Part shown: piece by piece, positions 17,745 through 26,760 of the stretch
Numbering within the stretch: the first letter of the stretch is position 1
Layout of the letters: the number at the start of each line of letters is the position of its first letter
Source: Rhodovarius crocodyli
GTDB lineage: Bacteria > Pseudomonadota > Alphaproteobacteria > Acetobacterales > Acetobacteraceae
Reading direction: 5' to 3'
Assembly: GCF_004005855.1 (NCBI RefSeq)
Contig: NZ_SACL01000012.1
Span: 30,876 to 94,875, forward strand
Length of the DNA: 64,000 nucleotides
Notes under the pieces: model-generated
What the model saw: only the letters and a program-made list of their open reading frames with translations
The model's database searches: none
Told to the model about the DNA's origin: nothing
Program-made: the position numbers and the translations under genes

Positions 17745-18802
17745 GAGGGGTCCCCGGCCAGCTCACGGGTGTTGATGCTGGCCAGACCCTCGCGGATCCG
17801 GGCCGTGAAGCCGTGAGTCACCATATCCATCGCCACATCCACCGCATGGGCGAAGCCCATCGCGTCCGTTCCGCCATGGGATTTGACCACGACGCCGTTG
17901 AGACCGAGCAGGATGGCGCCGTTGTAGCGCCGGGGGTCCATCCATTCCCGCAGCCGGTCCAGCGCCGGGCGCGCCAGCAGATAGCCGATGCGCGCGAGAA
18001 TCGAGGAGGTGAAGACCTGGCGCAGCAGGTCGCGCATCAGCTTCAGCGCGCCTTCGCCGGTCTTGAGGGCGATATTGCCCGTGAAACCGTCGGTGATGAT
18101 GACGTCCACCGTGCCGCGGGTGATGTCATGGCCTTCGACGAATCCGTGGAAGTTCAGGCTCGGATGGGCCTTCAGCACCTCGGCGGCCTGGCGCACCCGG
18201 TCATCGCCCTTCAGCTCCTCGGAACCCACGTTCAGCAGGCCGATGGTGGGGCTGGGCAGGCCGAGCACGGCGCGCGCCATGGCATCGCCCATGATGGCGA
18301 ATTCGACCAGGTTGCGGCTGTCGCACTGAACATTGGCGCCGAGGTCGAGCATGATCACGTCGCCACGGCCCGAGGGCGTGACGGCGGCCAGCGCCGGCCG
18401 GTCGATTTCCGGCAGCGTCTTCAGCACGATCTTGGCAAGCGCCATCAGCGCGCCGGTATTGCCGGCCGAGACCACGCCCGCCACCTCTCCGGCCGCCACG
18501 GCATCGATGGCCATGCGCATGGAGGCACCGCGCATGCGCAGCGCCAGCGTGGGCTTCATCTCGCCGGGGATGGCGTCGGGGGTGTGGCGCAGGATGCAGG
18601 CAGCCCGCGCACGCGGGTGCTGCTCCAGCAGCGGTTCCAGCTTCGCGGTATCGCCGATCAGGAGGAACTTCGCGCCGGGATGGCGCTCAGCGGCCAGTTC
18701 CAGCCCGGCGAGCACCACGCCGGGGGCGTCATCGCCGCCCATGGCGTCGATCGCCAGGGCCGCCACGCCGCCATTGCTGCCATGGTTCACGCCGTCAGAC
18801 AC
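17741..18802 (-). CDS. plsX: Phosphate acyltransferase PlsX
   Basis: The 353-residue peripheral membrane enzyme makes acyl-phosphate from acyl-ACP for phospholipid synthesis. Family motifs are AIDAMGGDDAP near the N-terminus, VVSAGNTGALMA, DLGANVQC, and GFTGNIALKTGEG. It overlaps fabH by 4 bases and lies 93 bases after rpmF. The short N-terminal extension before AIDAMGG is not unusual. Confidence 0.96.
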   Translation of the reverse strand: MSDGVNHGSNGGVAALAIDAMGGDDAPGVVLAGLELAAERHPGAKFLLIGDTAKLEPLLEQHPRARAACILRHTPDAIPGEMKPTLALRMRGASMRMAIDAVAAGEVAGVVSAGNTGALMALAKIVLKTLPEIDRPALAAVTPSGRGDVIMLDLGANVQCDSRNLVEFAIMGDAMARAVLGLPSPTIGLLNVGSEELKGDDRVRQAAEVLKAHPSLNFHGFVEGHDITRGTVDVIITDGFTGNIALKTGEGALKLMRDLLRQVFTSSILARIGYLLARPALDRLREWMDPRRYNGAILLGLNGVVVKSHGGTDAMGFAHAVDVAMDMVTHGFTARIREGLASINTRELAGDPS

Positions 18803-18895
18803 CCGGATTCACCCTGCCTCTCCCCTGCTGGCTACACCGTTCCGGCCCGATTGGGCAGGGGTAGCCCCCGCCCGGCCAGCACAGGGCATGCCGCA

Positions 18896-19096
18896 TCAGG
18901 CGCGGATGGCGGACTTCAGCTTCTCGGCCGGCACCACTTCGCGGCCGTCATAGTGGCCGCAATGGCTGCACACATGGTGCGGGCGGGCCAGCTCACCGCA
19001 GTTGGAGCACTCGATGTAGGCCTCGGTGCCCAGGGCGTGGTGCGAGCGGCGCATGCCACGGCGGGACGGGGAGGTCTTTTTCTTAGGGACGGCCAT
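18896..19096 (-). CDS. rpmF: 50S ribosomal protein L32
   Basis: The 66-residue protein begins [20 protein letters not shown] and carries a zinc ribbon with CSNCGE and CSHCGH. The spacing and length are standard for L32. It is upstream of plsX and downstream of the yceD-type gene, the conserved order. Confidence 0.97.
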   Translation of the reverse strand: MAVPKKKTSPSRRGMRRSHHALGTEAYIECSNCGELARPHHVCSHCGHYDGREVVPAEKLKSAIRA

Positions 19097-19217
19097 GGTG
19101 GCGGGCCTTTCACGAACGAATGGAAGTTCCCGACCATCACTGACCGGAGAGAGCGGGGCACCTAGCAGATGGCCGGGTGGGGTGTCCAGTAGGGGCAGCC
19201 CGGGAGAGCCTCCCGGC

Positions 19218-19724
19218 CTATTCCTTTTTCGCCTGCCTCAGTTGCAGCAGCGCACCGAAGGGCGAGGCCTCGGGGTCGCTGGCCTCCGGCGGCAGTTCCG
19301 CGCCTTCCTTGCGCGGATAGGGGTCGAGCGCCAGCGAGAGCAGCTGCGCCAGCACCTCACCCAGCTCGGCATGGCCGGCCACCGTCTCCACCTCATCCTC
19401 GGCATCGGGCGACTCGGAGGGTTCCTGGCCCTCGGCGATGATCCGGAAGGCGAATTCCTCCCGAACGCTTTGCCGCACCGGCTCCATGGTGACCACGCAG
19501 GCCTGCTCTACCTCGGCCGAGAGGCTGCCGCGCACCTCCACGCCGCCCAGGCTGTCGGGCGACAGGGCCAGGTCGGCCGAGAAATCATGCAGGGCCAGCA
19601 GCCCCAGGCGGGCGGCGAGTGCCGCGCGCTCGGGCGCGGTGGCGCTCAGCGCCAGGCGGTGCCCCGCGCGGGGCACGCCGGCCACCCGCAACGGACGGGA
19701 AAATTCGATCGGCTCTTCCATCAT
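19218..19724 (-). CDS. YceD/DUF177-family protein
   Basis: The 168-residue protein belongs to the YceD family, linked to 23S rRNA metabolism and normally encoded just before rpmF, as here. It starts [14 protein letters not shown] and has the ACVVTMEPV segment with the conserved Cys, then an acidic stretch ([10 protein letters not shown]) and a [12 protein letters not shown] motif typical of the family. The start at 19724 overlaps the upstream chaperone stop as ATGA. A downstream ATG three bases later is equally possible. Confidence 0.85.
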   Translation of the reverse strand: MMEEPIEFSRPLRVAGVPRAGHRLALSATAPERAALAARLGLLALHDFSADLALSPDSLGGVEVRGSLSAEVEQACVVTMEPVRQSVREEFAFRIIAEGQEPSESPDAEDEVETVAGHAELGEVLAQLLSLALDPYPRKEGAELPPEASDPEASPFGALLQLRQAKKE

Positions 19725-20269
19725 GCCTGCTCCATCACAGGGAAATCGACCTGTCCGGCCTTCAAGGCGGCCATGCCCTGCCCGGCCAGCACGGCCGAGA
19801 GCGCGAAGGCCCGCGCGGCCAGCCGGGCGGGCGCGTCGGGCGGGTCCATCTCGTGCCCGCCCCACAGGTTGCGCAGCAGCGCGTCGGCCAGGGCGGCCTC
19901 GTCACCCGCCTCCAGCGCCTCCTCATAGGCCTTGGCGCGGCCGTGGAAGGCTTCCCACATGCGCTTCACGCGCTTGCCGATGCCCATGTCGCCCACGCCC
20001 ATCTCGCGCAGGTTCAGGTCCATGTCGTTGAACATGGCGTCGAACACGGCCTGGGCCAGATCCTTGCCCGCCGGGTCCGCATCCAGCCGCAGGCGGCGGA
20101 TCAGCAGGCCCACATGCAGGCAGATCAGGTCGAAGCGCCCCTCCAGCGTATCAGGCGCGGCGAGCACCGTGTACAGGGCGGGGTCCCGCGCGGCCGTGAC
20201 GGCGGCGGTGTAGAGTTCATAGCCTTCCCTGAGGAAGGGCTTGCGGCGGAACAGCCTGGCCAGGACCAT
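19721..20269 (-). CDS. Ubiquinol-cytochrome c chaperone (CBP3/UQCC1 family)
   Basis: The 182-residue protein matches the bacterial CBP3-type chaperone that helps assemble cytochrome b of the bc1 complex. Visible landmarks are LHVGLLIRRLR and the strongly conserved VFDAMFNDMDLNLREMGVGDMGIGKRVKRMWEAFHGR block (quoted only as a landmark from residue ~93; its key parts are FNDMD, LREMGVGD and GKR). It starts at MVLARLFRR. A longer open frame upstream is antisense to bamE and is rejected. It is divergent from bamE with a 75-base gap that must hold both promoters. Confidence 0.88.
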   Translation of the reverse strand: MVLARLFRRKPFLREGYELYTAAVTAARDPALYTVLAAPDTLEGRFDLICLHVGLLIRRLRLDADPAGKDLAQAVFDAMFNDMDLNLREMGVGDMGIGKRVKRMWEAFHGRAKAYEEALEAGDEAALADALLRNLWGGHEMDPPDAPARLAARAFALSAVLAGQGMAALKAGQVDFPVMEQA

Positions 20270-20344
20270 TGCGGGGGCGGTATCCTCGTCAAATCGGGCG
20301 GCGCAAACTTGACCCGGATGGGCCAAACTGGCACGTCGCAGCAC

Positions 20345-20899
20345 ATGGACACGAAGCCGTTGGCGGTCAATCTCGGGCGTAAGGCTGGGGGCATCCTCGC
20401 GATCGCCCTGGCGGGCATTTCTCTGTCGGCCTGCGCGTACCTGCCACCCGCGCCGGAACGCCCGCGCGACGTGTTCAACGCGCCGGTCTCGGCGCGCGGC
20501 CACCTGGTCACGGCGGAGCAGCTGCAGCAGATCACCCCAGGCGTCACGCGCCAGGCCGATGTGCAGGAACTGCTCGGCAGCCCCAGCCAGACCAGCACCT
20601 TCGGCGACAGCGCCTGGTATTATATCAGCAGCGTCACGCGGCAGCGCCCCGGCCGGGCGCTCTCCGTCTCCGACAGCCGGATCGTCGCGATCAACTTCAA
20701 CCCCGACGGCACGGTGAAGGACATCACCGAGCTGGGCCAGCAGGACCAGCGCAGCGTCGCCATGGTGGGCCGCGAAACCCCGGCCCCGGGCAATGACCGC
20801 ACCGTGCTGCAGGCGCTGTTCGGCAATATCGGCCGCTTCAACCCGGCGGGCGTGCCCTCCCAGCAGTCGCCGGGCAACATGACCGGCTCGGGCCGCTAG
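20345..20899 (+). CDS. bamE: Outer membrane assembly lipoprotein BamE/SmpA
   Basis: The 184-residue lipoprotein has a signal ending in the lipobox SLSACAYLPP and a SmpA/OmlA domain (LQQITPGVTRQADVQELLGSPSQ, WYYIS, GTVKDI). BamE stabilises the BAM complex that folds outer membrane proteins. The C-terminal tail, rich in Gln, Pro and Gly, is longer than in E. coli but usual in alphaproteobacteria. The start at 20345 places the n-region correctly; an in-frame ATG at 20318 is possible. It is divergent from the bc1 chaperone gene. Confidence 0.92.
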   Translation: MDTKPLAVNLGRKAGGILAIALAGISLSACAYLPPAPERPRDVFNAPVSARGHLVTAEQLQQITPGVTRQADVQELLGSPSQTSTFGDSAWYYISSVTRQRPGRALSVSDSRIVAINFNPDGTVKDITELGQQDQRSVAMVGRETPAPGNDRTVLQALFGNIGRFNPAGVPSQQSPGNMTGSGR

Positions 20900-20903
20900 C
20901 CCC

Positions 20904-21815
20904 ATGACCAGCCCGCCCCCCGCCGCCCGCGCCCTGCTCGCCAGGCTGCGGAGCCTGGTGGAGGCGGAGCAGCGCGACACGCTGGCGGCGCTCGACTGGA
21001 TCGAGAACCGCCCGGCGGGGTCCGATGACGACGCGTCCGCCACCATCGCAGCCCTTCGGGCGGAAAACGCGGCCCTGCGTGCCCGGCTGAACGCCACGCA
21101 CCAGCACGCCGAATACGAGATGTGGTTCCAGCAGGCTCTCGGCACCAAGCTCGCGACCCCCAACACCTGGCCCTTCACCACCTTCGCCCAGGGCACGCCC
21201 TGGTGCGACAAGGTGGTCTACGGCATGCAGGACGGCGAGTTCCTCTACGCCGAGCACCTGATCCAGGAGCTGGACGCCCAGGGCATCGAAGGCGACATCG
21301 TCGAATTCGGCACCTATGGCGGCACCTGGATGGAAATGCTGGCCCGCGTGGTCGAGAAGCAGGCCAATGGCCGCACCCTGTGGGGCTTCGACAGCTTCGA
21401 GGGCCTGCCCGAGCCCGATACCGCCAAGGACGGCACCATCTGGCACAAGGGCCAGTATGCCGCGACGCTGGAGGATGTGTCGGCCCAGCTTCGCGTCCAG
21501 GACCGCCCCTTCCTGAAGCTGGTGAAGGGCTGGTTCTGCGACACGCTGCCGGTGGAACCCGCAGCCTCCGTCCGCAAGATCGCCTATGCCCGCATCGACG
21601 GCGACCTCTATTCCTCCTGCGTGGATTGCCTGGCCTATCTGAAGGACCGTCTGGTGGACGGCGCCATCCTGGTCTTCGACGACTGGCAGTTCAGCATCAA
21701 CCACGGCGAGACGCTGGCCTTCCGCGAGTTCCAGGCCGCGAACCCGCAATTCCGATTCGAGTTCCTGGGCATGAACATGTGGGCGCACCTGTACCTGCGC
21801 GTGCATCGCCGCTGA
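20904..21815 (+). CDS. TylF-type class I methyltransferase
   Basis: The 303-residue protein belongs to the macrocin O-methyltransferase (TylF/MycF) family, SAM-dependent and metal-assisted. After a helical coiled N-terminus (IAALRAENAALRARL) come IVEFGTYGGTWMEMLA, the SAM-binding strand-loop, GFDSFEGLPEP, and IDGDLYSSCVDCLAYL and LVFDDWQF with the metal-binding acidic residues. It begins 5 bases after bamE and overlaps the next methyltransferase by one base (TGATG). The acceptor is unknown; related proteins act on sugars or small hydroxylated compounds. Confidence 0.85.
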   Translation: MTSPPPAARALLARLRSLVEAEQRDTLAALDWIENRPAGSDDDASATIAALRAENAALRARLNATHQHAEYEMWFQQALGTKLATPNTWPFTTFAQGTPWCDKVVYGMQDGEFLYAEHLIQELDAQGIEGDIVEFGTYGGTWMEMLARVVEKQANGRTLWGFDSFEGLPEPDTAKDGTIWHKGQYAATLEDVSAQLRVQDRPFLKLVKGWFCDTLPVEPAASVRKIAYARIDGDLYSSCVDCLAYLKDRLVDGAILVFDDWQFSINHGETLAFREFQAANPQFRFEFLGMNMWAHLYLRVHRR

Positions 21816-22696
21816 TGAGCGCGCCCGAGATCTTCGACCGCGCCCTGCTCGCCCGCCGGCGGGACCGGGCGGCGGGGCTGGTCGGCCATGTGGCCCCCAT
21901 CCTGGAAGCCGCGGCCGAGATGCTGCTGGACCGGCTGGACGACACCACCCGCCGCTTCACCCGCGCGCTGGAAATCGGCGGACGGGGCGTCGTGGCGCCC
22001 TTGCTGCGGGCGCGCGGCATTCCGCTCGTGGTCAGCATGGACCTGTCGCCGCGCATGGCCGCGCTGAACGGCGGCCCCGCGGTCACGGGCGATGAGGAAT
22101 GGCTGCCCTTCGCGCCCGCCAGCTTCGACCTGGTGGTGGCCAGCCTGTCCCTGCACACGGTGAACGACCTGCCGGGCGCGCTGGTGCAGATCCGCCGGGC
22201 CCTGGCGCCGGACGGGCTGTTCATCGCCTCCCTGCCCGGGCTCGGCACGCTGCAGAACCTGCGCGAGGCGCTGATCGGCGCCGAGGCCGAGGTGTCTGGC
22301 GGTGCCTCACCCCGCGTGGCCCCCTTCCCCGAGCTGCGGGACATGGCCGCGCTGCTGCAGCGCGCGGGGCTCGCCCTGCCGGTGGCCGATGTTCAGGAAC
22401 TGCCGCTGGCCTATCGCAGCGCCATGGGGCTGGTGGCCGACCTGCGCGCGGCCGGCGAGCAGAACACCGTGAAGGCGCGCGACCCGCGCATCCCGCCCCG
22501 CGCCCTGTTCGCCGAGGCCTTCGCCCGGCTGCAGGCCGAAACCCCGATCCCGGCCGCCCTGCCCCTGCTGATGATGACCGGCTGGGCCCCGCATGAGAGC
22601 CAGTCCCAGCCTGCCCGCCCCGGCAGCGCGGACACCAGGCTGGCCGATGTGCTGGGCGTGCGCGAACAGAGCACGGGCGAGAAGGCGGGGCGGTGA
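21815..22696 (+). CDS. SAM-dependent methyltransferase (BioC/NDUFAF5-like)
   Basis: The 293-residue protein starts EIFDRALLARRRDRAA, the signature N-terminus of the NDUFAF5 group. The SAM-binding motif is degenerate but placed as expected (ALEIGGRG), followed by SMDLSPRMAAL, FDLVVASLSLHTVNDLPGAL and the GLFIASLPG strand. Mitochondrial NDUFAF5 modifies an Arg of a complex I subunit and alphaproteobacterial homologues are common; the same role here is plausible but unproven. It overlaps the upstream TylF gene and the downstream DUF167 gene, so the three are co-translated. Confidence 0.85.
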   Translation: MSAPEIFDRALLARRRDRAAGLVGHVAPILEAAAEMLLDRLDDTTRRFTRALEIGGRGVVAPLLRARGIPLVVSMDLSPRMAALNGGPAVTGDEEWLPFAPASFDLVVASLSLHTVNDLPGALVQIRRALAPDGLFIASLPGLGTLQNLREALIGAEAEVSGGASPRVAPFPELRDMAALLQRAGLALPVADVQELPLAYRSAMGLVADLRAAGEQNTVKARDPRIPPRALFAEAFARLQAETPIPAALPLLMMTGWAPHESQSQPARPGSADTRLADVLGVREQSTGEKAGR

Positions 22697-23019
22697 GCCC
22701 GCCCTATGCCGCCATTCCCGGCGGGGCGCGGCTGGCGGTGCGGCTGACGCCGCGCGCGCATCACGACAAGGTGGAAGGCATCGCCCCAGACGCACAGGGC
22801 CGGCCCGTGCTGCTGCTGAAACTGACGGCCCCGCCCGTGGAGGGCGCGGCCAATGCGGCGCTCATCGCCTATGTCGCGAAGTCTCTGGGCCTGCCGAAAT
22901 CCGCGGTCGTGATCGCGGCCGGCGACACCAGCCGCCAGAAAAGCCTGCGTATCCAGGCCCCCGATGCGCTGGAGCGGCTGGAGCGCTGGCTAGCCGTTGC
23001 TGCCGAGGGCCGCGCGTAG
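22693..23019 (+). CDS. DUF167 (YggU-type) protein
   Basis: The 108-residue protein has the compact DUF167 fold signature: RLAVRLTPRAHHDKVEGI, LKLTAPPVEGAANAALI, LGLPKSAVVIAAGDTSRQKSLRI. The function is unknown across the family. The start is GTG, overlapping the previous stop as GTGA. Its 3' end overlaps the convergent amidohydrolase gene by 30 bases. Confidence 0.9.
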   Translation: MSPPYAAIPGGARLAVRLTPRAHHDKVEGIAPDAQGRPVLLLKLTAPPVEGAANAALIAYVAKSLGLPKSAVVIAAGDTSRQKSLRIQAPDALERLERWLAVAAEGRA

Positions 23020-23673
23020 CTCCGCCCCGCTGGTCAGCCAGCCGAAGAAGCGCAGCACGTTGAACTCCGTGGCCTCCTGCGCGCCGGGCCCTGCGGCCAT
23101 GGTCGCGTCCGTCACCATCACGGGAAAGAACTCGCGGTGATAGGCATCGCGGATGGTGCTCTCGACGCAGACATTGGTCGCCACCCCGATGACCAGCACA
23201 TGGCGGATGCGCTTCGCATGCAGCATCTGCTCAAGATTCGTGCCCGCGAAGCCGCTGTAGCGCGTCTTGGGCACCACCAGGTCACCGGGCTCGGGCGTCA
23301 GCTCATCGACGATCGCGTAGTCCCAGGTGCCGCGCGTGATCAGCTGCCCGGCATATTCGGGGTTGTCGCGCATGAAGCGCAGCGCGTTGGATTTATGCCA
23401 GACCGGCGCCGTCTCACCCCCTATGTCCGCGCCATCGGGCGCGAAGCCGTTCTGCAGGTAGATCACGGGAATCCCGGCCTCACGGCAGGCGCCGATCACG
23501 GCGCGCGCTTCCTCGATGACCGGTGCGGCGCCAGAGACGTCGAAGCCCACCAGGTCCAGGTAGCCGCCCTTGCTGCAATAGGCGTTCTGCATGTCGACCA
23601 CGATCAGCGCCGTGTCCGCGACGCTGACGGTGATGGGTTCCGGCCGGGCCGGCAGGGTGATGGTGCTGCTCAT
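22990..23673 (-). CDS. RutB-like isochorismatase-family amidohydrolase
   Basis: The 227-residue enzyme has the cysteine hydrolase triad: Asp in ALIVVDMQNAY, Lys in VVPKTRYSGF, and Cys in ATNVCVEST. The wider pattern (GGYLDLVGFDVSGAAPVI, WHKSNALRFMR, WDYAIVDELTPEPGD, FFGWLTS) follows RutB, the ureidoacrylate amidohydrolase of pyrimidine breakdown. The rest of the rut operon is absent from the window, so the substrate may differ. The gene stands alone between convergent and co-oriented neighbours. Confidence 0.85.
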   Translation of the reverse strand: MSSTITLPARPEPITVSVADTALIVVDMQNAYCSKGGYLDLVGFDVSGAAPVIEEARAVIGACREAGIPVIYLQNGFAPDGADIGGETAPVWHKSNALRFMRDNPEYAGQLITRGTWDYAIVDELTPEPGDLVVPKTRYSGFAGTNLEQMLHAKRIRHVLVIGVATNVCVESTIRDAYHREFFPVMVTDATMAAGPGAQEATEFNVLRFFGWLTSGAELRAALGSNG

Positions 23674-23708
23674 GCCCGGACGGCATGCACGCGCCGTGCC
23701 AAGGCGCG

Positions 23709-25727
23709 TCAGACCATGCGGAGAAGCGGGCTGGGCAGGGCCGCGATGCTGCGCTCCGCCAGGGCGGGCAATGCGGCCATCAGGGGCGCTGCGGCGGCAT
23801 CATCCCCCGCGGTCAGCACGGCCAGCAGCGCCGTGGCCGCGTCACGCAGGGCCACCGTGCCGAAGGTCGAGGCGGCGTCGCGCAGGGCCGATACCTCGCG
23901 CACAGCCCGCTCGGACGGCACATCCGGCAGCAGCGCCACCCGGCCACGGGTTTCCTCGGCGAACAGGGTCAGCAGCTTCGGCAGCCTGCCGGGCCCGATC
24001 GCCTGCCGCAGCTCGGCCAGGGTGACGCGGTCCACCAGCACGGCGGGGGCGCCTGGCTCGGTTGCCGGCGGCCGCGCGCGGGCACGAAGCGGCGGGGTAA
24101 GCAGCACGGCCTCCACCGCCGCCAGCAGCGCGCGCCGCTCCAGCGGCTTGGCCAGATGCGCGTCCATGCCGGCGGCCAGCGCCGCCGCCACATCGGCGGG
24201 CATGGCGAAGGCGGTCAGCGCCACGATGGGCACGCGGCCACGCTCTCCGGGCAAGGCGCGCACGCGGCGTGTCAGGGTCAGCCCATCCATGCCCGGCAGC
24301 GCGAAATCCACCAGCAGCAGGTCGAATTCCGAGACACGGGCGGCCGCCAGCGCCTCCGCACCGTCATGCACCGTCTCCACCTGATAGCCTTCCCGGCGCA
24401 GGATGGCCGCGGCCACCAGCTGGTTCACGGCGCCCTCCTCCGCGAGCAGGATCCGCCCGCGCACGCCGGCGACAGGCACAGCCGGGGCCAGCGTCACCTT
24501 GCGCGGCGGCTTGCCCGAGTCCGCGACCGGGACCAGCGGGATGTCGAAGAAGAAGGTGCTGCCCTTGCCGGGCTTGCTGTCGATCGCCAGCCGCCCGCCC
24601 ATCAGCTTCACCAGCCGATGGCAGGTCGTCAGCCCGATACCCACCCCCTGCCCGCCCGGCAGCGCGAACGGTCCCTTGCCCGCGACCAGCGCCTGGCGCT
24701 GCGCGGCCGGCATGCCCGATCCCGTATCGGTGACCGCGATGCCGATCCGGGCATCCGGCAGCGAGGTGACATGAATGAGGATGCTACCGCGTTCGGTGAA
24801 GCTTACCGCGTTCTCGGCCAGATTCAGGATCACCTGGCCCAGCCGGTCCGCATCGCCCACCACCCGCGCGGGCAGGCCGCTGTCGATCGTGACGGACAGC
24901 GCCAGCCCCTTCTCCTCGACGGCGGGGGCGATCAGTTCCATCGTGCCCCGCAGCGCATCGGCCAGCGCGAAGGGCTCCTGCGCCAGAGAGAGGCGCCCGC
25001 TCTCGATCAGCGAGATGTCGAGCAGTTCATTCACCCGCGAGAGCAGCATGTCGCCCGCCGCGGTGGCGGTCTCGGAATAGGCGCTCTGCTCCGCGTTCAG
25101 CACCGTGTCCCGCAGAAGGGAGAGGGAGCCGATCAACCCGGCCAGCGGCGTGCGGATCTCATGGCTCACGAAGGTGAGGAAATCGGTCTTCTCGCGGCTG
25201 GCGCGCTCGGACACGGCACGGGCGCGCTCGGTGGCCGCGGCCGCGCGCACGGTGGGCGAGATATCATTCTGCACGCCGACGAAGGCGGTCAGCCGCCCCT
25301 CGGCATCGCGCACCGGCGCCAGGCGCAGCTCGTTGCTGAAGCGCCTGCCGTCGCGGCGGCGGTTGGTGAGGTTGATGGTGATGGGCTCGCCCGCGGCCAG
25401 CGCGCGGCGGATCGCCATCAGCGCCTCGGGCTCGCTGCCGGTTCCCTGCAGGAAACGGCAATTGCGGCCGAGGATCTCCTCCGGCTCATAGCCCGTGATG
25501 GCGGTGAAGCCCGGGTTGCAGAAGATGATCGGGTTGTCGGGCAGGTTGGGGTCGGTGATCACGACCCCGGTGGGCGCGGCGGCGACCGCCGCAGCGAGCG
25601 GGCCATCGAAGCCCGCCTGCCGCACCGTGCCGAGGGCGGCGGCGAGCCAGGCGTTGCCGCCGGCATCGCGCACCACCTCGGCACCATGGTCACTCGTCGT
25701 AGGAGAGGAGCGATTCGAACGGGGCAT
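23709..25727 (-). CDS. LOV-domain hybrid histidine kinase with receiver and degenerate Hpt-like domain
   Basis: The protein of about 672 residues begins with a LOV/PAS domain holding the flavin-adduct motif GRNCRFLQG (Cys ~90 from this start), preceded by [10 protein letters not shown], so it is probably a blue-light sensor. The kinase core has [10 protein letters not shown] (phospho-His), LAENAVSF (N box), DTGSGMP and GVGIGL. A receiver follows with [13 protein letters not shown] as phospho-acceptor site. The last ~110 residues resemble an Hpt bundle, but the expected His is Ser (VSALRDAAS). The start overlaps apt by 38 bases; GTG codons at 25679/25676 are alternatives. No separate response regulator is nearby. 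Confidence 0.88.
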   Translation of the reverse strand: MPRSNRSSPTTSDHGAEVVRDAGGNAWLAAALGTVRQAGFDGPLAAAVAAAPTGVVITDPNLPDNPIIFCNPGFTAITGYEPEEILGRNCRFLQGTGSEPEALMAIRRALAAGEPITINLTNRRRDGRRFSNELRLAPVRDAEGRLTAFVGVQNDISPTVRAAAATERARAVSERASREKTDFLTFVSHEIRTPLAGLIGSLSLLRDTVLNAEQSAYSETATAAGDMLLSRVNELLDISLIESGRLSLAQEPFALADALRGTMELIAPAVEEKGLALSVTIDSGLPARVVGDADRLGQVILNLAENAVSFTERGSILIHVTSLPDARIGIAVTDTGSGMPAAQRQALVAGKGPFALPGGQGVGIGLTTCHRLVKLMGGRLAIDSKPGKGSTFFFDIPLVPVADSGKPPRKVTLAPAVPVAGVRGRILLAEEGAVNQLVAAAILRREGYQVETVHDGAEALAAARVSEFDLLLVDFALPGMDGLTLTRRVRALPGERGRVPIVALTAFAMPADVAAALAAGMDAHLAKPLERRALLAAVEAVLLTPPLRARARPPATEPGAPAVLVDRVTLAELRQAIGPGRLPKLLTLFAEETRGRVALLPDVPSERAVREVSALRDAASTFGTVALRDAATALLAVLTAGDDAAAAPLMAALPALAERSIAALPSPLLRMV

Positions 25728-26235
25728 GGATGCGGCTCCGGCCACCCAGGAAGGTGAGCTCGATCAGCGTGACGGCGCCAACGACATCGGCACCGGCCTG
25801 CTGCAGCAGGTTGATGCCGGCGCCCAGCGTGCCGCCGGTGGCCAGCAGGTCATCCAGGATCACGACGCGGCTGCCCTTCTCCACGGCATCGGCCTGCATC
25901 TCGATCCGGTCCTCGCCGTATTCCAGCGCGTAGGACAGGCCGAGCACGGCGCCCGGCAGCTTGCGCGGCTTGCGCAGCATGATGAAGCCGATGCCCAGCG
26001 CATGGGCGATGGGGGCCGCGAGCAGGAAGCCGCGCGATTCGATGCCGGCCAGCACGTCGGGCTTCTTGGCCGCCACGATGTCGGCCATGCGGCGCACCGC
26101 CTCGTTCCAGGCCGGCCCATGCCGCAGCAGGGTGGAGATGTCGTAGAACAGGATGCCGGGCTTGGGGAAATCCGGGATGCCCCGGATATGCGCCTTCAGG
26201 TCCATGCTGGGGTCGGCCACGGTTTCGGCAGGCAT
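25690..26235 (-). CDS. apt: Adenine phosphoribosyltransferase
   Basis: The 181-residue salvage enzyme converts adenine and PRPP to AMP. It shows the PRPP-binding motif [13 protein letters not shown], plus [18 protein letters not shown] and [14 protein letters not shown] typical of Apt. The start at [10 protein letters not shown] (26235) is chosen over a longer frame whose extra residues do not resemble the family. The kinase gene downstream overlaps its end. Confidence 0.95.
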   Translation of the reverse strand: MPAETVADPSMDLKAHIRGIPDFPKPGILFYDISTLLRHGPAWNEAVRRMADIVAAKKPDVLAGIESRGFLLAAPIAHALGIGFIMLRKPRKLPGAVLGLSYALEYGEDRIEMQADAVEKGSRVVILDDLLATGGTLGAGINLLQQAGADVVGAVTLIELTFLGGRSRIHAPFESLLSYDE

Positions 26236-26302
26236 CGTGAGGGTGCAACTCCTGGAATTGGGCCGGCTTGCGTGCAGCGCGGCATTGGCGCATGGCCCTA
26301 CC

Positions 26303-26524
26303 ATGTCCAGACCGATGCTTGCCACCCTGATCGGCCTTATTGGCTTCGCGCTCTACGTGGCCCTTGTCATGTGGCTCGCGGATTGGGTGCTGCTGTGGCA
26401 CTGGGCGGCGCAGGTGCCGTTCTTCGCGGTGGCGGGCGTGGCCTGGGTGTGGCCGGTCATGCGCCTGATGTACTGGGGCGCGGGCGTGGCACCGCCGCCG
26501 AAGGGCAGGCGCCGGCGTAGGTGA
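26303..26524 (+). CDS. DUF2842-type small membrane protein
   Basis: The 73-residue protein has two hydrophobic helices ([22 protein letters not shown] and [21 protein letters not shown], landmarks only) and a basic Pro/Arg tail. Length, topology and the final W-P-RLM-YW region fit DUF2842, a small inner-membrane family of alphaproteobacteria with no known function. It is divergent from apt. Confidence 0.75.
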   Translation: MSRPMLATLIGLIGFALYVALVMWLADWVLLWHWAAQVPFFAVAGVAWVWPVMRLMYWGAGVAPPPKGRRRRR

Positions 26525-26533
26525 GGGTGCGCC

Positions 26534-26752
26534 GGGGGCTTCGCCCCCCGCCCCCCCACCAAGGGGCGCTGCCCCTTGGAACCCCGCCAGGAGCCTGTGG
26601 CCCCTGGACCCACTTGAGTCTTCTGAAAGTTCGGGGAAGCGGCTGAAAGCGAGCGCGGGGTCAGAGCGCGCTCTGTGCCCCTTCCCCAAACTTTCAGCGC
26701 CCGGTTTCCAAAGGCCCTTCGGCCTTTGGCGGGGCCCGGGGCAGAGCCCCGG
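26534..26752. repeat. Palindrome cluster including twin-hairpin repeat, copy 2
   Basis: This gap between two convergent genes holds six inverted repeats in a row. They are GGGGGC/GCCCCC (26534-26548), CCAAGGGGC/GCCCCTTGG (26559-26579), CCAGGAGCC/GGCCCCTGG with one mismatch (26587-26607), a 17-bp pair with one mismatch (26623-26639 with 26681-26697), CCAAAGGCC/GGCCTTTGG (26708-26729), and CCGGGGC/GCCCCGG (26736-26752). The second and third form the same twin-hairpin unit as at 16648-16697. The region probably insulates the two convergent transcripts. No coding sequence is seen in it. Confidence 0.75.
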
Positions 26753-26760
26753 ACTGCGCC

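Noticed and set aside
20270..21211. Long N-terminal extension of the bc1 chaperone frame
   Set aside because: It is antisense to bamE and the TylF gene and lacks chaperone features.
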